Positions 34,980 to 42,476 of a stretch of 45,756 nucleotides of DNA are shown one piece after another. Source of the stretch: Stenotrophomonas sp. PS02289 (GTDB lineage: Bacteria > Pseudomonadota > Gammaproteobacteria > Xanthomonadales > Xanthomonadaceae); the NCBI RefSeq assembly GCF_029960115.1, contig NZ_JASCOZ010000016.1, forward strand, positions 1-45,756, written 5' to 3'. A program made the translations under genes and the position numbers. Numbering within the stretch: the first letter of the stretch is position 1; the number at the start of each line of letters is the position of its first letter. The notes under the pieces were generated by a model, which made no database searches, was not told where the DNA came from, and worked only from the letters and a program-made list of their open reading frames with translations.

Positions 34980-35213
34980 ATGCCATTGGACGACATCGCA
35001 GGAGGCCTGCTCGGCGGCGTGTTCCGCTTCGTGGTCTACGTACTCGTGGGCATCTTCTTCGAGGCCATCATCAAGGGCACCGGCCATATCGTGCTGGTGA
35101 CGCTTCGGCCCAGCAAGGAGCCATCCGAAACGGCCTGCGCAGTGGTGGGTCTATTGTTCTGGGGCGCGCTTGTGGTTGCAGGCGTCCTTATCCTCCGGTC
35201 GCTGCTGAACTGA
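34980..35213 (+). CDS. small inner membrane protein of unknown function
   Basis: The 77-residue product has two membrane segments (GGVFRFVVYVLVGIFFEAII and AVVGLLFWGALVVAGVLILRSL) joined by a short polar loop. AAGGA precedes the ATG by 6 bases. It follows the hydrolase gene by 9 bases and is probably co-transcribed. Its last 26 bases overlap the end of the convergent LytTR gene. Its length and layout recall small YcfL-like or DUF-type membrane proteins but no family can be named. Confidence 0.75.
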   Translation: MPLDDIAGGLLGGVFRFVVYVLVGIFFEAIIKGTGHIVLVTLRPSKEPSETACAVVGLLFWGALVVAGVLILRSLLN

Positions 35214-36087
35214 CCCCCAGTCCAGCCCGCTCCCGCAGCTCCTGCCTATAGCGCCGGCTGCAGGGCAGCGCAGTGCCGTCGCGCAGGTGCACACGGGCAT
35301 CGCCGGTATCCAGCGGTTCCAGCGAAGCGATCTGGTCCAGCGCCACCAGATAACTCCGGTGGATGCGCTGGAATCGACTGGGGTCGAGCAGGCTCTCAAG
35401 ACTGGCCAAGGTGCTGCGCAGCGGATAGTCATGACCGCGTACACGCAGGTTCACATAGTTCCCGGAGGATTGCGCCCATTCGATGTCGTCAGCGGCAATC
35501 AGGAAGTCGCGACCCAGCTTGCGCACCACGAAGCGGCCGGGGCGTTCCACGGACTCAACCGGTGGGCTTTCATCCGGCTCGGTCAGTACGCTCGCTTCAC
35601 CTTGCCAGCGCCGCAGCAGGAAGCGATAGCCTTCGATCAGCAGGATGATGGTGGCAACGCTGCGCGCGTCCTTCAGATACTCGTAGGCGAGCTCGCGCGA
35701 CCAGGGGCCGAAGGTGTACTCCATTCCCATTACCCGGTAGGCCAGTACGCGCAGCGTGACCATTCCGGCCACGTGCACCAGACAGACAGCGACGCTCAAT
35801 GGCACAAAGGCCATTGCCCATTGCCGCCAGGTGTCCCAATGCAAGGGAAACCGGCGCGTGTACGCCACCAGCACGGGAATGAGCAGCAGCCACATCAGCG
35901 CACTGCTGGCCTCCCAGACGACGGGCTGCCAGACCTCGGCGGCAGGATCGGACCGCCGCAGTTCGATGAGCGTGGTGATGCTGTTGCCTACCAGGTTCGC
36001 GCCGATAAGCAGCAGCCAGAATCCGGCTTCGCACACGCGCCGCCAGGGCAGGTAACGTTCGTAGGGCATCAAGGCTGGGGGGGTCAT
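35188..36087 (-). CDS. LytTR-type membrane-bound transcriptional regulator
   Basis: The 299-residue protein has four predicted membrane helices in the first 165 residues (starting near AGFWLLLIGANLVGN, SSALMWLLLIPVLVAY, AFVPLSVAVCLVHVAGMV and SVATIILLIEGYRFLL). The C-terminal 105 residues are a LytTR DNA-binding domain: FVVRKLGRDFLIAADDIEWAQSSGNYVNL, YPLRSTLASLESLL and FQRIHRSYLVALDQIASLEP. Membrane-anchored LytTR regulators of this kind are common in Xanthomonadaceae, often divergent from the gene they control. Here that partner is the acyltransferase at 36241, 153 bases away. Confidence 0.92.
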   Translation of the reverse strand: MTPPALMPYERYLPWRRVCEAGFWLLLIGANLVGNSITTLIELRRSDPAAEVWQPVVWEASSALMWLLLIPVLVAYTRRFPLHWDTWRQWAMAFVPLSVAVCLVHVAGMVTLRVLAYRVMGMEYTFGPWSRELAYEYLKDARSVATIILLIEGYRFLLRRWQGEASVLTEPDESPPVESVERPGRFVVRKLGRDFLIAADDIEWAQSSGNYVNLRVRGHDYPLRSTLASLESLLDPSRFQRIHRSYLVALDQIASLEPLDTGDARVHLRDGTALPCSRRYRQELRERAGLGVSSAATGG

Positions 36088-36192
36088 GGTGCCAGTTTAG
36101 GTAGCACATGCCCTGACGACCATCTCCGTTCGTCACTATCCGCGGTCGGTTCGTCCCCAAACCCCCGCCGTTTGGCCCTCTGCGCTAATACC

Positions 36193-36232
36193 CCTGTCGA
36201 ACATGTTGCAGCGTAGGCACTCTTTCGACAGG
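36193..36232 (+). promoter_or_regulatory. inverted repeat covering the acyltransferase ribosome binding site
   Basis: CCTGTCGAA (36193-36201) pairs perfectly with TTCGACAGG (36224-36232) across 22 bases. The right arm supplies the first bases of the AGGAG ribosome binding site, 8 bases from the ATG at 36241. In RNA it could hide the site; in DNA it could be a dimeric operator for the LytTR regulator next door. Confidence 0.6.
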
Positions 36233-36240
36233 AGCTGGGC

Positions 36241-37452
36241 ATGCACCGCCGTTACGATCTGGACTGGGTCCGTGTCTGCGCCTTCGGGGTACTGGTGCTC
36301 TACCACGTGGGCATGTACTACGTGACCTGGAGCTGGCACGTGAAGAGCCCATACGCCAGTAACACGCTGGAGCCGCTGATGATGCTGAGCTCCCCATGGC
36401 GGCTGTCGTTGCTGTTCCTGGTGTCCGGGGTGGCCACCGCGTATCTGTTTGGCGGGCCGACCGGGACCGACCCCGACGCAGGCAGCAAGCGCCGGCTGCT
36501 GGGATCCCGCTCCTGGCGGTTGCTGGTGCCGCTGGCGTTCGGCATTGCCGTGGTCGTGCCGCCGCAGTCCTACTATGAAGTGGTGGAGCAGCTGCCCGGG
36601 GGGTATCACGCCGGCTACTTCGCCTTCCTGGGGCAGTACTTCACTGGTTACGACGGATTCTGCGATGCCGAGGGCTGCCTGTACGTGCCCACTTGGAACC
36701 ACCTGTGGTTCGTTGCTTACCTGTGGGCCTACACCGCCGTGCTCTGGCTGATCTGGGCGCTTGCTCCGCGTGTATTGCAGCTGATGGGGCAGGTCCTGGA
36801 GCGACCGCTGTCCGGACTGGGCGCTCTGATTCTGCCGGCACTGCTGCTGGGAGTGCTGCGCATCGCGCTGGCCAGTCGATTCGAGCAGACCCATGCGCTG
36901 ATCGATGACTGGTACAGTCATGCCCAGTACTTCAGCGTGTTTCTGCTGGGGTTTCTGCTGGCGCGCGCTGCGCCCTTCTGGAAGGCACTCGCGCGCCTAC
37001 GTTGGCTGGCGCTGCTGCTGTGGCTGGCCAGTTGGGCCGGTCTACTTGCGTACTTCCGCGGCTACGCCTACGCCGACGCCGACCCACCAGAAATGCTGCG
37101 CATAGCCATGCGTGCCGTGTGGGGTCTGGACCAGTGGTGCGCCATCGTGGCGGTGTTGGGCTTTGCCCGGCACTGGAGCCCTGGGGATAGTCGCGCGCTG
37201 CGCTATCTGGTGTCGGCAGTGTTCCCGGTCTACATCCTGCACCAGACCATCATTGTGGTGGCCGCGCACAACTTGAAGCCGCTTGGGCTTTCACCGGGTG
37301 TGGAAGGGCCGCTGCTGGTGCTGATGACCTTTGCGCTGGCGCTTTTCCTGTATGAGGCCATCCGCCGGGTGGCATGGCTGCGGCCGCTGTTTGGCTTGAA
37401 GCACGGAAGCCCGACGCCGGCACGGCTGCCCGCGACCAGTGGCAACGCCTAG
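36241..37452 (+). CDS. acyltransferase-3 family inner membrane protein
   Basis: The 403-residue membrane protein has about ten hydrophobic segments and begins with the acyltransferase-3 pattern: a conserved Arg/Asp N-terminus (HRRYDLDWVRVCAFGVLVLYHVGMYY), in which the His in LYHVG is the expected catalytic residue, and RLSLLFLVSGVATAYL. Later segments include a Trp-rich loop (PTWNHLWFVAYLWAYTAVLWL) and a Tyr/His region in YILHQTIIVV. This family acylates sugars or glycans at the membrane; OpgC, which succinylates osmoregulated glucans, has a similar layout. The target is unknown. It shares a CTAG stop with the convergent gene. Confidence 0.88.
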   Translation: MHRRYDLDWVRVCAFGVLVLYHVGMYYVTWSWHVKSPYASNTLEPLMMLSSPWRLSLLFLVSGVATAYLFGGPTGTDPDAGSKRRLLGSRSWRLLVPLAFGIAVVVPPQSYYEVVEQLPGGYHAGYFAFLGQYFTGYDGFCDAEGCLYVPTWNHLWFVAYLWAYTAVLWLIWALAPRVLQLMGQVLERPLSGLGALILPALLLGVLRIALASRFEQTHALIDDWYSHAQYFSVFLLGFLLARAAPFWKALARLRWLALLLWLASWAGLLAYFRGYAYADADPPEMLRIAMRAVWGLDQWCAIVAVLGFARHWSPGDSRALRYLVSAVFPVYILHQTIIVVAAHNLKPLGLSPGVEGPLLVLMTFALALFLYEAIRRVAWLRPLFGLKHGSPTPARLPATSGNA

Positions 37453-37982
37453 AACACAACCTCATCTACGGGTACGGCGGCAATCTTCACCCCGAAGCTG
37501 CGGATGCTGGGCAGCGTCGCGTTGTGGTGGACAATGATCGCCGTCGCCGGTGCATGCGGTTTGTCATGGGTCGTATGTGCGTCGGCGACCAGCGTGATCT
37601 CATAGCCCAGCGCGGCGGCGCGGCGCACCGTGGTGTCCACGCAGAACTCGGTGGCGTAGCCGCAGACCACCAGATGCGTGACACCCAGGCCGGACAGCGT
37701 GGCGGCCAAGTCGGTGTTGTGGAAGGAGTCCGGCGTGGTCTTGCGCGACAGCAGGTCTGTCTCGGCGATTTCAAGCTCGGATACCAAGGCCCACGCCTCA
37801 CTGCCATGGCGGAAATGGTCGCCCTGCGCCGCCTCGTGCTGCACGAAGATCACCGGCACATTGTGCTGCCGGGCGCGCTCGGTGAGCCGATTGATGCGGA
37901 AGATCACCTCGTTCGAACTGGCCGGCGTGGGGTCCGGTCCGAACAGGCCCTGCTGAACATCAATGATCACAACAGCTTTCAC
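37449..37982 (-). CDS. isochorismatase-family cysteine hydrolase
   Basis: The 177-residue enzyme has the cysteine hydrolase triad Asp8 (IDVQQGLF), Lys81 (LLSRKTTPDSF) and Cys114 (GYATEFCVDTTVR). The family hydrolyses amides or ethers such as nicotinamide, N-carbamoylsarcosine or isochorismate. The Phe/Asn pattern around residues 86-90 (FHNTDL) is common in the nicotinamidase-like side of the family, but the substrate is not determined. The start is GTG 37982. The stop is shared with the convergent acyltransferase gene through CTAG at 37449-37452. Confidence 0.92.
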   Translation of the reverse strand: MKAVVIIDVQQGLFGPDPTPASSNEVIFRINRLTERARQHNVPVIFVQHEAAQGDHFRHGSEAWALVSELEIAETDLLSRKTTPDSFHNTDLAATLSGLGVTHLVVCGYATEFCVDTTVRRAAALGYEITLVADAHTTHDKPHAPATAIIVHHNATLPSIRSFGVKIAAVPVDEVVF

Positions 37983-38113
37983 CCTGGACCCCAGCGGAAA
38001 TCGAATTCGGTGATCGCATGATAGCGGGCCGCTTTCATGCGCTAAAGCAGTAATCGTTGCTATCGGCAGACGTCTTGCGACCGTCTCTACCAGAGCGGGG
38101 TCTGCGGTCGCCC

Positions 38114-38830
38114 TCAGGAGGCGCGTTCAGCCTCCAGCTTGTCCAGGAAGCCGAACAGCGCCTGATTCATCTGTGACCAGTCCTGTGCACGCAGCACATC
38201 AGCCTGTTGCACGTACGGACGATCTCGCAATGCAGCCAGCTCCTGCGTGGACGCTTCAATCAGCATCTCCACCACCTCCGGCGTGAATTCCATATGGCAT
38301 TGGAAGCCGTAGGCGCGGGGGCTGTACTCGATGATCTGGCGTGGGCAGCCTTTGCTGTAGGCAATAATCGTTGCCTCAGGCGTCAGTCCCGGCATGTCAC
38401 CGTGCCAGTGGCCGACATCCAGCACATCGGCGAAACCGGCGAACTTCGGGTTGGCGCGCCCTTCCGGCGTGAGCGTGATCGGGAACTTACCGATCTCCTT
38501 CTCCGGGCTGTGTTCGTGCTGCCCACCCAAGGCTTCGCCCAGCAGCTGCGCGCCCAGGCAGACACCTACCACCCGCTTGGCCGCGTCGACAAACGCCCGG
38601 ATCAGGGCCATCTCGGCCTTCGCGTTGAAGTGCGGACACTCGGCCTGCGACGTGGCGGGCGACTGCGGGCCCCCCATGACCACCAGCATGTCGTGCTGGC
38701 TGGCATCCGCGGGCAGCGTGTCGCCACCGTGGAGGTGGCTGAAGGTCGCGGTATGACCGCGTTCCTGCACCCACTGCAGGTAGGCCCCCGGGGCCTCGAA
38801 GGACTCATGGATGACGAAGTGGACCTTCAT
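38114..38830 (-). CDS. class I glutamine amidotransferase-like protein
   Basis: The 238-residue protein has the amidotransferase triad: Cys91 in GVCLGAQLLGEALGG, His179 and Glu181 in YGFQCHMEFTPE. The N-terminal MGGPQSP also fits the GMP-synthase-like stand-alone amidotransferases. No synthase domain is fused, so the ammonia acceptor is unknown; candidates include gamma-glutamyl hydrolases acting on polyamine or peptide conjugates. The ATG overlaps the MocR-type regulator stop by ATGA (38827-38830), which implies co-regulation with that gene. Confidence 0.9.
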   Translation of the reverse strand: MKVHFVIHESFEAPGAYLQWVQERGHTATFSHLHGGDTLPADASQHDMLVVMGGPQSPATSQAECPHFNAKAEMALIRAFVDAAKRVVGVCLGAQLLGEALGGQHEHSPEKEIGKFPITLTPEGRANPKFAGFADVLDVGHWHGDMPGLTPEATIIAYSKGCPRQIIEYSPRAYGFQCHMEFTPEVVEMLIEASTQELAALRDRPYVQQADVLRAQDWSQMNQALFGFLDKLEAERAS

Positions 38831-40284
38831 GGTGATTCCGGGACCGCTGGAGTACGGTCATGATGACATGGAACATTTCCGGGAAGACGGCGTTGCGCCG
38901 CCAACGTCCCCAATCGCTGCACGGCGTTCTCCAGTCGCTTGTCCCACACCATTCCACAGCCCAGCCGCACATGGTCGCGGTAGTCGCCACGGCTGGAGAA
39001 CAGCACGCCGGGTGAGATCCCGATGCCCTCGTCCATCGCGGCAGACGCCAATGCATCGGCGTCGCCGTTGTCGGGCAGCTGCAGCCATAGAGACAGCCCG
39101 CCCTTCGGCGCACTGCACCGCGTGCCGTCTGGCCAGTAACGTGCGATGGCGTCCTGCATGCGGCAGGCATTGTCGGCCAGCTGCTGGCGCAGCCGGCGCA
39201 GGTGCCGGTCAAGGTCGTGCTGTTCGAGGTAGTCCACCAGGGCCAGCTGCGGCAGGGTCGGGTTGCCCACGGTGGAGTGGTATTTGGCGCGCACCAGCGC
39301 GTCGGTCCAGCCGGCGCCCAGGATCCAGCCCACGCGCAGGCCTGGTGCCAAGGTCTTGGAGAATGAACTGCAGGTCAGTACCTGGCCGCGAGTGTCGAAG
39401 TGGCGCAGCGGTGGTGGGCGCTCGCCCGACCAGCTGAGGTCGCCGTAGATGTCATCTTCGATCACCACGGTGCCATGGCGGGCGCAGCTGTCCAGCAGGG
39501 CCACTTTGTCGGCGTCAGCCAGCACCGTCCCGAGCGGGTTATGGAAGTTGGGCACCAGCACAGCGGCACGCACCGGGGTCTGTTCCAGCAGCACGTCCAG
39601 CCGCGCCAGATCCAGCCCGCCGCCGTGCCGGTGCGGCAGTTCCAGCACCTTCAGACCGTGCGCGGCTACGGCCTGCAGAATGCCGTGGTAGGTGGGCGTT
39701 TCCACGATGACCACGTCGCCGGGTTGGGTCAGCACGCGCAGCGCGAGGCTGATTGCCTCCATCGATCCTGCGGTGACCACCACTTCGTCGGGTGACACGT
39801 CGGTGGCCAGGCGCGCGTAGCGCTGGGCGATCAGGCGCCGCAACGGTGCGTGTCCCTGCGGCGGCGCGTAGTCCAACGCCTGCCGTTGACTGTGCCGCAA
39901 GGTGCGGGCCATCGAGGTAGCCAGTGCCCTGGCGGGCAGCAGCTCGGTGGCGGGCGAGGCGTTGTGCAGGGCCAGCAGGTCGGTACGTGCCAGCAGTTCG
40001 TGCAGGCGCGCCAGGGCGGGGTTGTCGACCGGGTGCGGCACGCGCCGGCGCGGCGCGCTGCTTCGCGGTGGCAACGGGCTGGCCTGCACGTAGTAGCCGG
40101 AGCGCGGCCGCGCCTGCACCAATCCTTCGCGTTCCAGCTGCAGGCAGGCCTGCACCGCCGTGGCGGGGCTTACCCCGTGGCTGCTGGCGAGCTGCCGGAT
40201 CGACGGCAGGCGTTCGCCGGCGCGCAGGACGCCTTGTGCGATCTGATCGCGCAGGGTGGCGGCAATGGCGGAGTAGAGCAGCAT
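38827..40284 (-). CDS. MocR-type regulator (GntR plus aminotransferase-like domain)
   Basis: The 485-residue regulator has an N-terminal GntR winged helix (SAIAATLRDQIAQG, LPSIRQLASSHGVSPATAVQA, REGLVQARPRSGYYV; residues 4-66) and a fold-type I aminotransferase-like domain that binds PLP through Lys310 (CSSFSKTLAPGLRVGW), with Asn249 (NFHNPLG) and Asp277 (IEDDIYG). MocR proteins sense amino compounds or PLP and regulate transport and metabolism genes. It is divergent from the EamA exporter gene, and the gap holds two direct repeats. Co-transcription with the amidotransferase suggests a nitrogen compound as ligand. Confidence 0.93.
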   Translation of the reverse strand: MLLYSAIAATLRDQIAQGVLRAGERLPSIRQLASSHGVSPATAVQACLQLEREGLVQARPRSGYYVQASPLPPRSSAPRRRVPHPVDNPALARLHELLARTDLLALHNASPATELLPARALATSMARTLRHSQRQALDYAPPQGHAPLRRLIAQRYARLATDVSPDEVVVTAGSMEAISLALRVLTQPGDVVIVETPTYHGILQAVAAHGLKVLELPHRHGGGLDLARLDVLLEQTPVRAAVLVPNFHNPLGTVLADADKVALLDSCARHGTVVIEDDIYGDLSWSGERPPPLRHFDTRGQVLTCSSFSKTLAPGLRVGWILGAGWTDALVRAKYHSTVGNPTLPQLALVDYLEQHDLDRHLRRLRQQLADNACRMQDAIARYWPDGTRCSAPKGGLSLWLQLPDNGDADALASAAMDEGIGISPGVLFSSRGDYRDHVRLGCGMVWDKRLENAVQRLGTLAAQRRLPGNVPCHHDRTPAVPESP

Positions 40285-40295
40285 GGTGTTGCCAT

Positions 40296-40338
40296 CTGTA
40301 CTGGTCGAAATTGATTCTAGCTGAGTCTGTATCGGTCG
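40296..40338. promoter_or_regulatory. direct repeats between mocR-type and EamA genes
   Basis: CTGTACTGGTCG (40296-40307) and CTGTATCGGTCG (40327-40338) match at 10 of 12 positions and start 31 bases apart, about three helical turns, so both face the same side of DNA. MocR regulators typically bind direct repeats in such divergent gaps, making this the likely operator for both genes. Confidence 0.62.
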
Positions 40339-40382
40339 GGTGTGGAGGAACAGACTGGCCGTCCCCCCAACTGGATACGGCC

Positions 40383-41345
40383 ATGCAGGCGTCCTCCCCC
40401 TCCCAGACCCGGCTGGCCCTGTGGCAGCTGGTGGTGGCCGAAATTCTGATCGGCTCGGTCGGCGTGTTTGTGCACGAGAGTGGACAAGACCCGATCACGG
40501 CGGTGTTCTACCGCTGCCTGTTCGGTGCGGTCTTCCTGCTGGCGTGGGGTACCGCGCGTGGTCACCTGCACGGCGTGTGGCGTGACCGGGTGTTCCTGCG
40601 CGGCGCGGTGATCTCCGGCGTACTGCTGGTGCTGAACTGGGTAGCGTTGTTCGCCGGTATGGCGCGTTCCTCCATCGGCGTCGCCACGATGGTGTATCAC
40701 TGTTTCCCGTTTGTGATGCTGATCCTGGCTGCGCTGGTATTGAAGGAGCGCACGCGTCCTGCGGATTGGGGCTGGACGGTGCTGGCCTTCGTCGGTGTGG
40801 CTGCATCGGCCGATCCGATGCAGGTGCTGTCCGGTAGCAGCGGCTACCTGTTGGGTATCGGATTGACCTTGCTGGCGGCGCTGCTGTGTGGGGCGTCGTT
40901 GCTGATGTCACGGCAGATCGGACGCGAACGCCCGTTCGCACTGGTGACAGTGCAGTGCCTGGTGGGTGTGGTGATGCTCGCGGGGTTTGCCGACGCCAGT
41001 GCGCTGCATCTGGGCGGCCACTGGGTGTGGCTGATCGGGCTGGGCATCATCCACAGCGGCGTTGTGTATGTGCTGTTCTACTCCTCGTACCGCCATTTGC
41101 CGGTGGCAACCATTGCAGTGATCGCGTTTGTGTACCCGTTGGTCGCGCTGTTGCTTGACTATGCGGTGTACGGACACCGGTTGAGCGCGATCCAGTTGGT
41201 TGGCGTGGGAATGATTGTGTTGGGAACGTTGGGGGTGAATCTGAAGTGGTCGCTGCCGATGCCCAGCCCATTCAACCGTGTACCATTGCCTAAATTTACG
41301 GATGAAAGACGCAGTGCGGACCATGAGGATATCCCCGCACCCTGA
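40383..41345 (+). CDS. EamA/DMT-family membrane exporter
   Basis: The 320-residue inner membrane protein has about ten helices in two EamA halves, each with the usual pattern (AEILIGSVGVFVHESG, ILAALVLKERTRPADWGW for the first; LLAALLCGASLLMSRQI, IAVIAFVYPLVALLLDYAVYGHRLS for the second). EamA transporters often export amino acids or other small metabolites. Divergence from a MocR regulator is consistent with induction by an amino compound that it exports. The last 60 bases or so (after KWSLPMPSPF) encode a charged tail (KFTDERRSADHEDIPAP) in which the next gene may begin. Confidence 0.92.
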   Translation: MQASSPSQTRLALWQLVVAEILIGSVGVFVHESGQDPITAVFYRCLFGAVFLLAWGTARGHLHGVWRDRVFLRGAVISGVLLVLNWVALFAGMARSSIGVATMVYHCFPFVMLILAALVLKERTRPADWGWTVLAFVGVAASADPMQVLSGSSGYLLGIGLTLLAALLCGASLLMSRQIGRERPFALVTVQCLVGVVMLAGFADASALHLGGHWVWLIGLGIIHSGVVYVLFYSSYRHLPVATIAVIAFVYPLVALLLDYAVYGHRLSAIQLVGVGMIVLGTLGVNLKWSLPMPSPFNRVPLPKFTDERRSADHEDIPAP

Positions 41346-41817
41346 CAAAATGCTCGGTCATTGGGACGCGGAGGAAGGAAATCTAAATATCTGCGAGTTC
41401 CAGGTTGGCAGAGTCATGGTCTACGTCCAGTATGACGACCAGTCATCAATGGCGAGCAGGTTGGCGATTGCCGAGGAAAGCATTGATCAGGCGTTCGATG
41501 ACATTGACGGTGCATTGGCATTCGCCTCAGACGTGTCTGCGGGTCTGTTCCCGGAATTCTGGAAGAACGCCGCGCGGATCGAACTGAAGCAGAACCCTCT
41601 CAGCGTCTTCAGTGTCCGGTATGACATCGGAACCCATCTTCCGAGCTATCAGATCTGGTGGAGTCCGTGGTTCCAGACCGAAGAAGGGACCGCGTACTCT
41701 GAAGAATGGGTGGAAGAGGTCGTGCGCGTGACCGTTCCAGACCAAAGGGGCTTCATCTGGATTCGACGTTTGGACAAGGATACGTTCGAGTTGGAGCGAT
41801 ACTGGCTAGCGGAGTGA
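41323..41817 (+). CDS. protein of unknown function overlapping the EamA gene
   Basis: The product is 164 residues from ATG 41323, without signal peptide. The body reads as one soluble alpha/beta domain: CEFQVGRVMVYVQYDDQ, an acidic helix (AIAEESIDQAFDDIDGALAFA), then strands around SVFSVRYDIG, and a Trp-rich part (YQIWWSPWFQTEEG). The C-terminus holds VTVPDQRGFIWIRRLDKDTFELERYW. It has the feel of small immunity-type or DUF proteins but no family can be named. Alternative starts are ATG 41302 (overlap with EamA by 44 bases) and ATG 41350 (no overlap); none has a good ribosome binding site. Base composition is less GC-rich than its neighbours. Confidence 0.65.
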   Translation: MRISPHPDKMLGHWDAEEGNLNICEFQVGRVMVYVQYDDQSSMASRLAIAEESIDQAFDDIDGALAFASDVSAGLFPEFWKNAARIELKQNPLSVFSVRYDIGTHLPSYQIWWSPWFQTEEGTAYSEEWVEEVVRVTVPDQRGFIWIRRLDKDTFELERYWLAE

Positions 41818-41834
41818 CGCTTTGGGTTCGCGTC

Positions 41835-42476
41835 TCAAATGATCCGCAGCGTGATCGCCTTCAACACTGCCCGCGTACGATCGCGCGTGCCCAGCTTGTC
41901 CAGGATGGTGGAGACGTAGTTCTTCACCGTCCCCTCGGCGAGGAACAGCGTGCGTGCGATCTCCTTATTGGAGTACCCACCCGCCAGCAGCCGTAGAATC
42001 GCCACTTCCTTTTCACCAAAGGTGTCGCTCGGCGGGGCCTCGTCGTGGAAACGATAACGCGCCCGCACCGGGTCGGTGCTCACCGGCAGCAGGAGGGTCT
42101 CTCCGCTGGCAACCTTCAGGATGGCCTCGTGCAGATCTTCCGGCGCGGCATCCTTGAGCATGAAGCCTTGTGCCCCGGCCTGGCTGGCCTGCAGCAGCAG
42201 GTCGCTTTCATCAAAGGTGGTAAGCAGCAGCAATGGCGTGGTGTCGCCGCGTTCACGCAGCTGCCGGGTGGCGGCAATACCGTCCACACCGGGCATGCGC
42301 ACGTCGCTCAGCACCACGTCCACCTGGTGCGCGACCAAGCCATCCAGCAACCCCTGGCCATCATCGGCTTCCAGCACCACCTCGATGCCAAGCCCCTGCA
42401 ACAGGGCGCGCAGACCGGCACGCACCAGTGCCTGGTCGTCGGCCAGGGCTACCCGCAGCGCGGGCACCGCGCTCAT
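41835..42476 (-). CDS. NarL/FixJ-family response regulator
   Basis: The 213-residue regulator has a receiver domain (RVALADDQALVRAG, phospho-acceptor Asp58 in VVLSDVRMPG, and the late LLTTF and FMLKDA motifs with the conserved Lys) and a LuxR-type helix-turn-helix (EKEVAILRLLAGGYSNKEIARTLFLAEGTVKNYVSTILDKL). ATGA overlap (42473-42476) couples it to the sensor kinase. The pair has the DesK/DesR-like layout found in many bacteria. Targets are not evident, but the divergent DUF2141 and carotenoid oxygenase genes lie just beyond the kinase. Confidence 0.95.
   Translation of the reverse strand: MSAVPALRVALADDQALVRAGLRALLQGLGIEVVLEADDGQGLLDGLVAHQVDVVLSDVRMPGVDGIAATRQLRERGDTTPLLLLTTFDESDLLLQASQAGAQGFMLKDAAPEDLHEAILKVASGETLLLPVSTDPVRARYRFHDEAPPSDTFGEKEVAILRLLAGGYSNKEIARTLFLAEGTVKNYVSTILDKLGTRDRTRAVLKAITLRII

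Noticed and set aside
38077..38111. Overlapping short inverted repeats downstream of the amidotransferase gene
   Set aside because: Two mutually exclusive pairings of 6-7 bases exist without a T run, so no terminator could be called.
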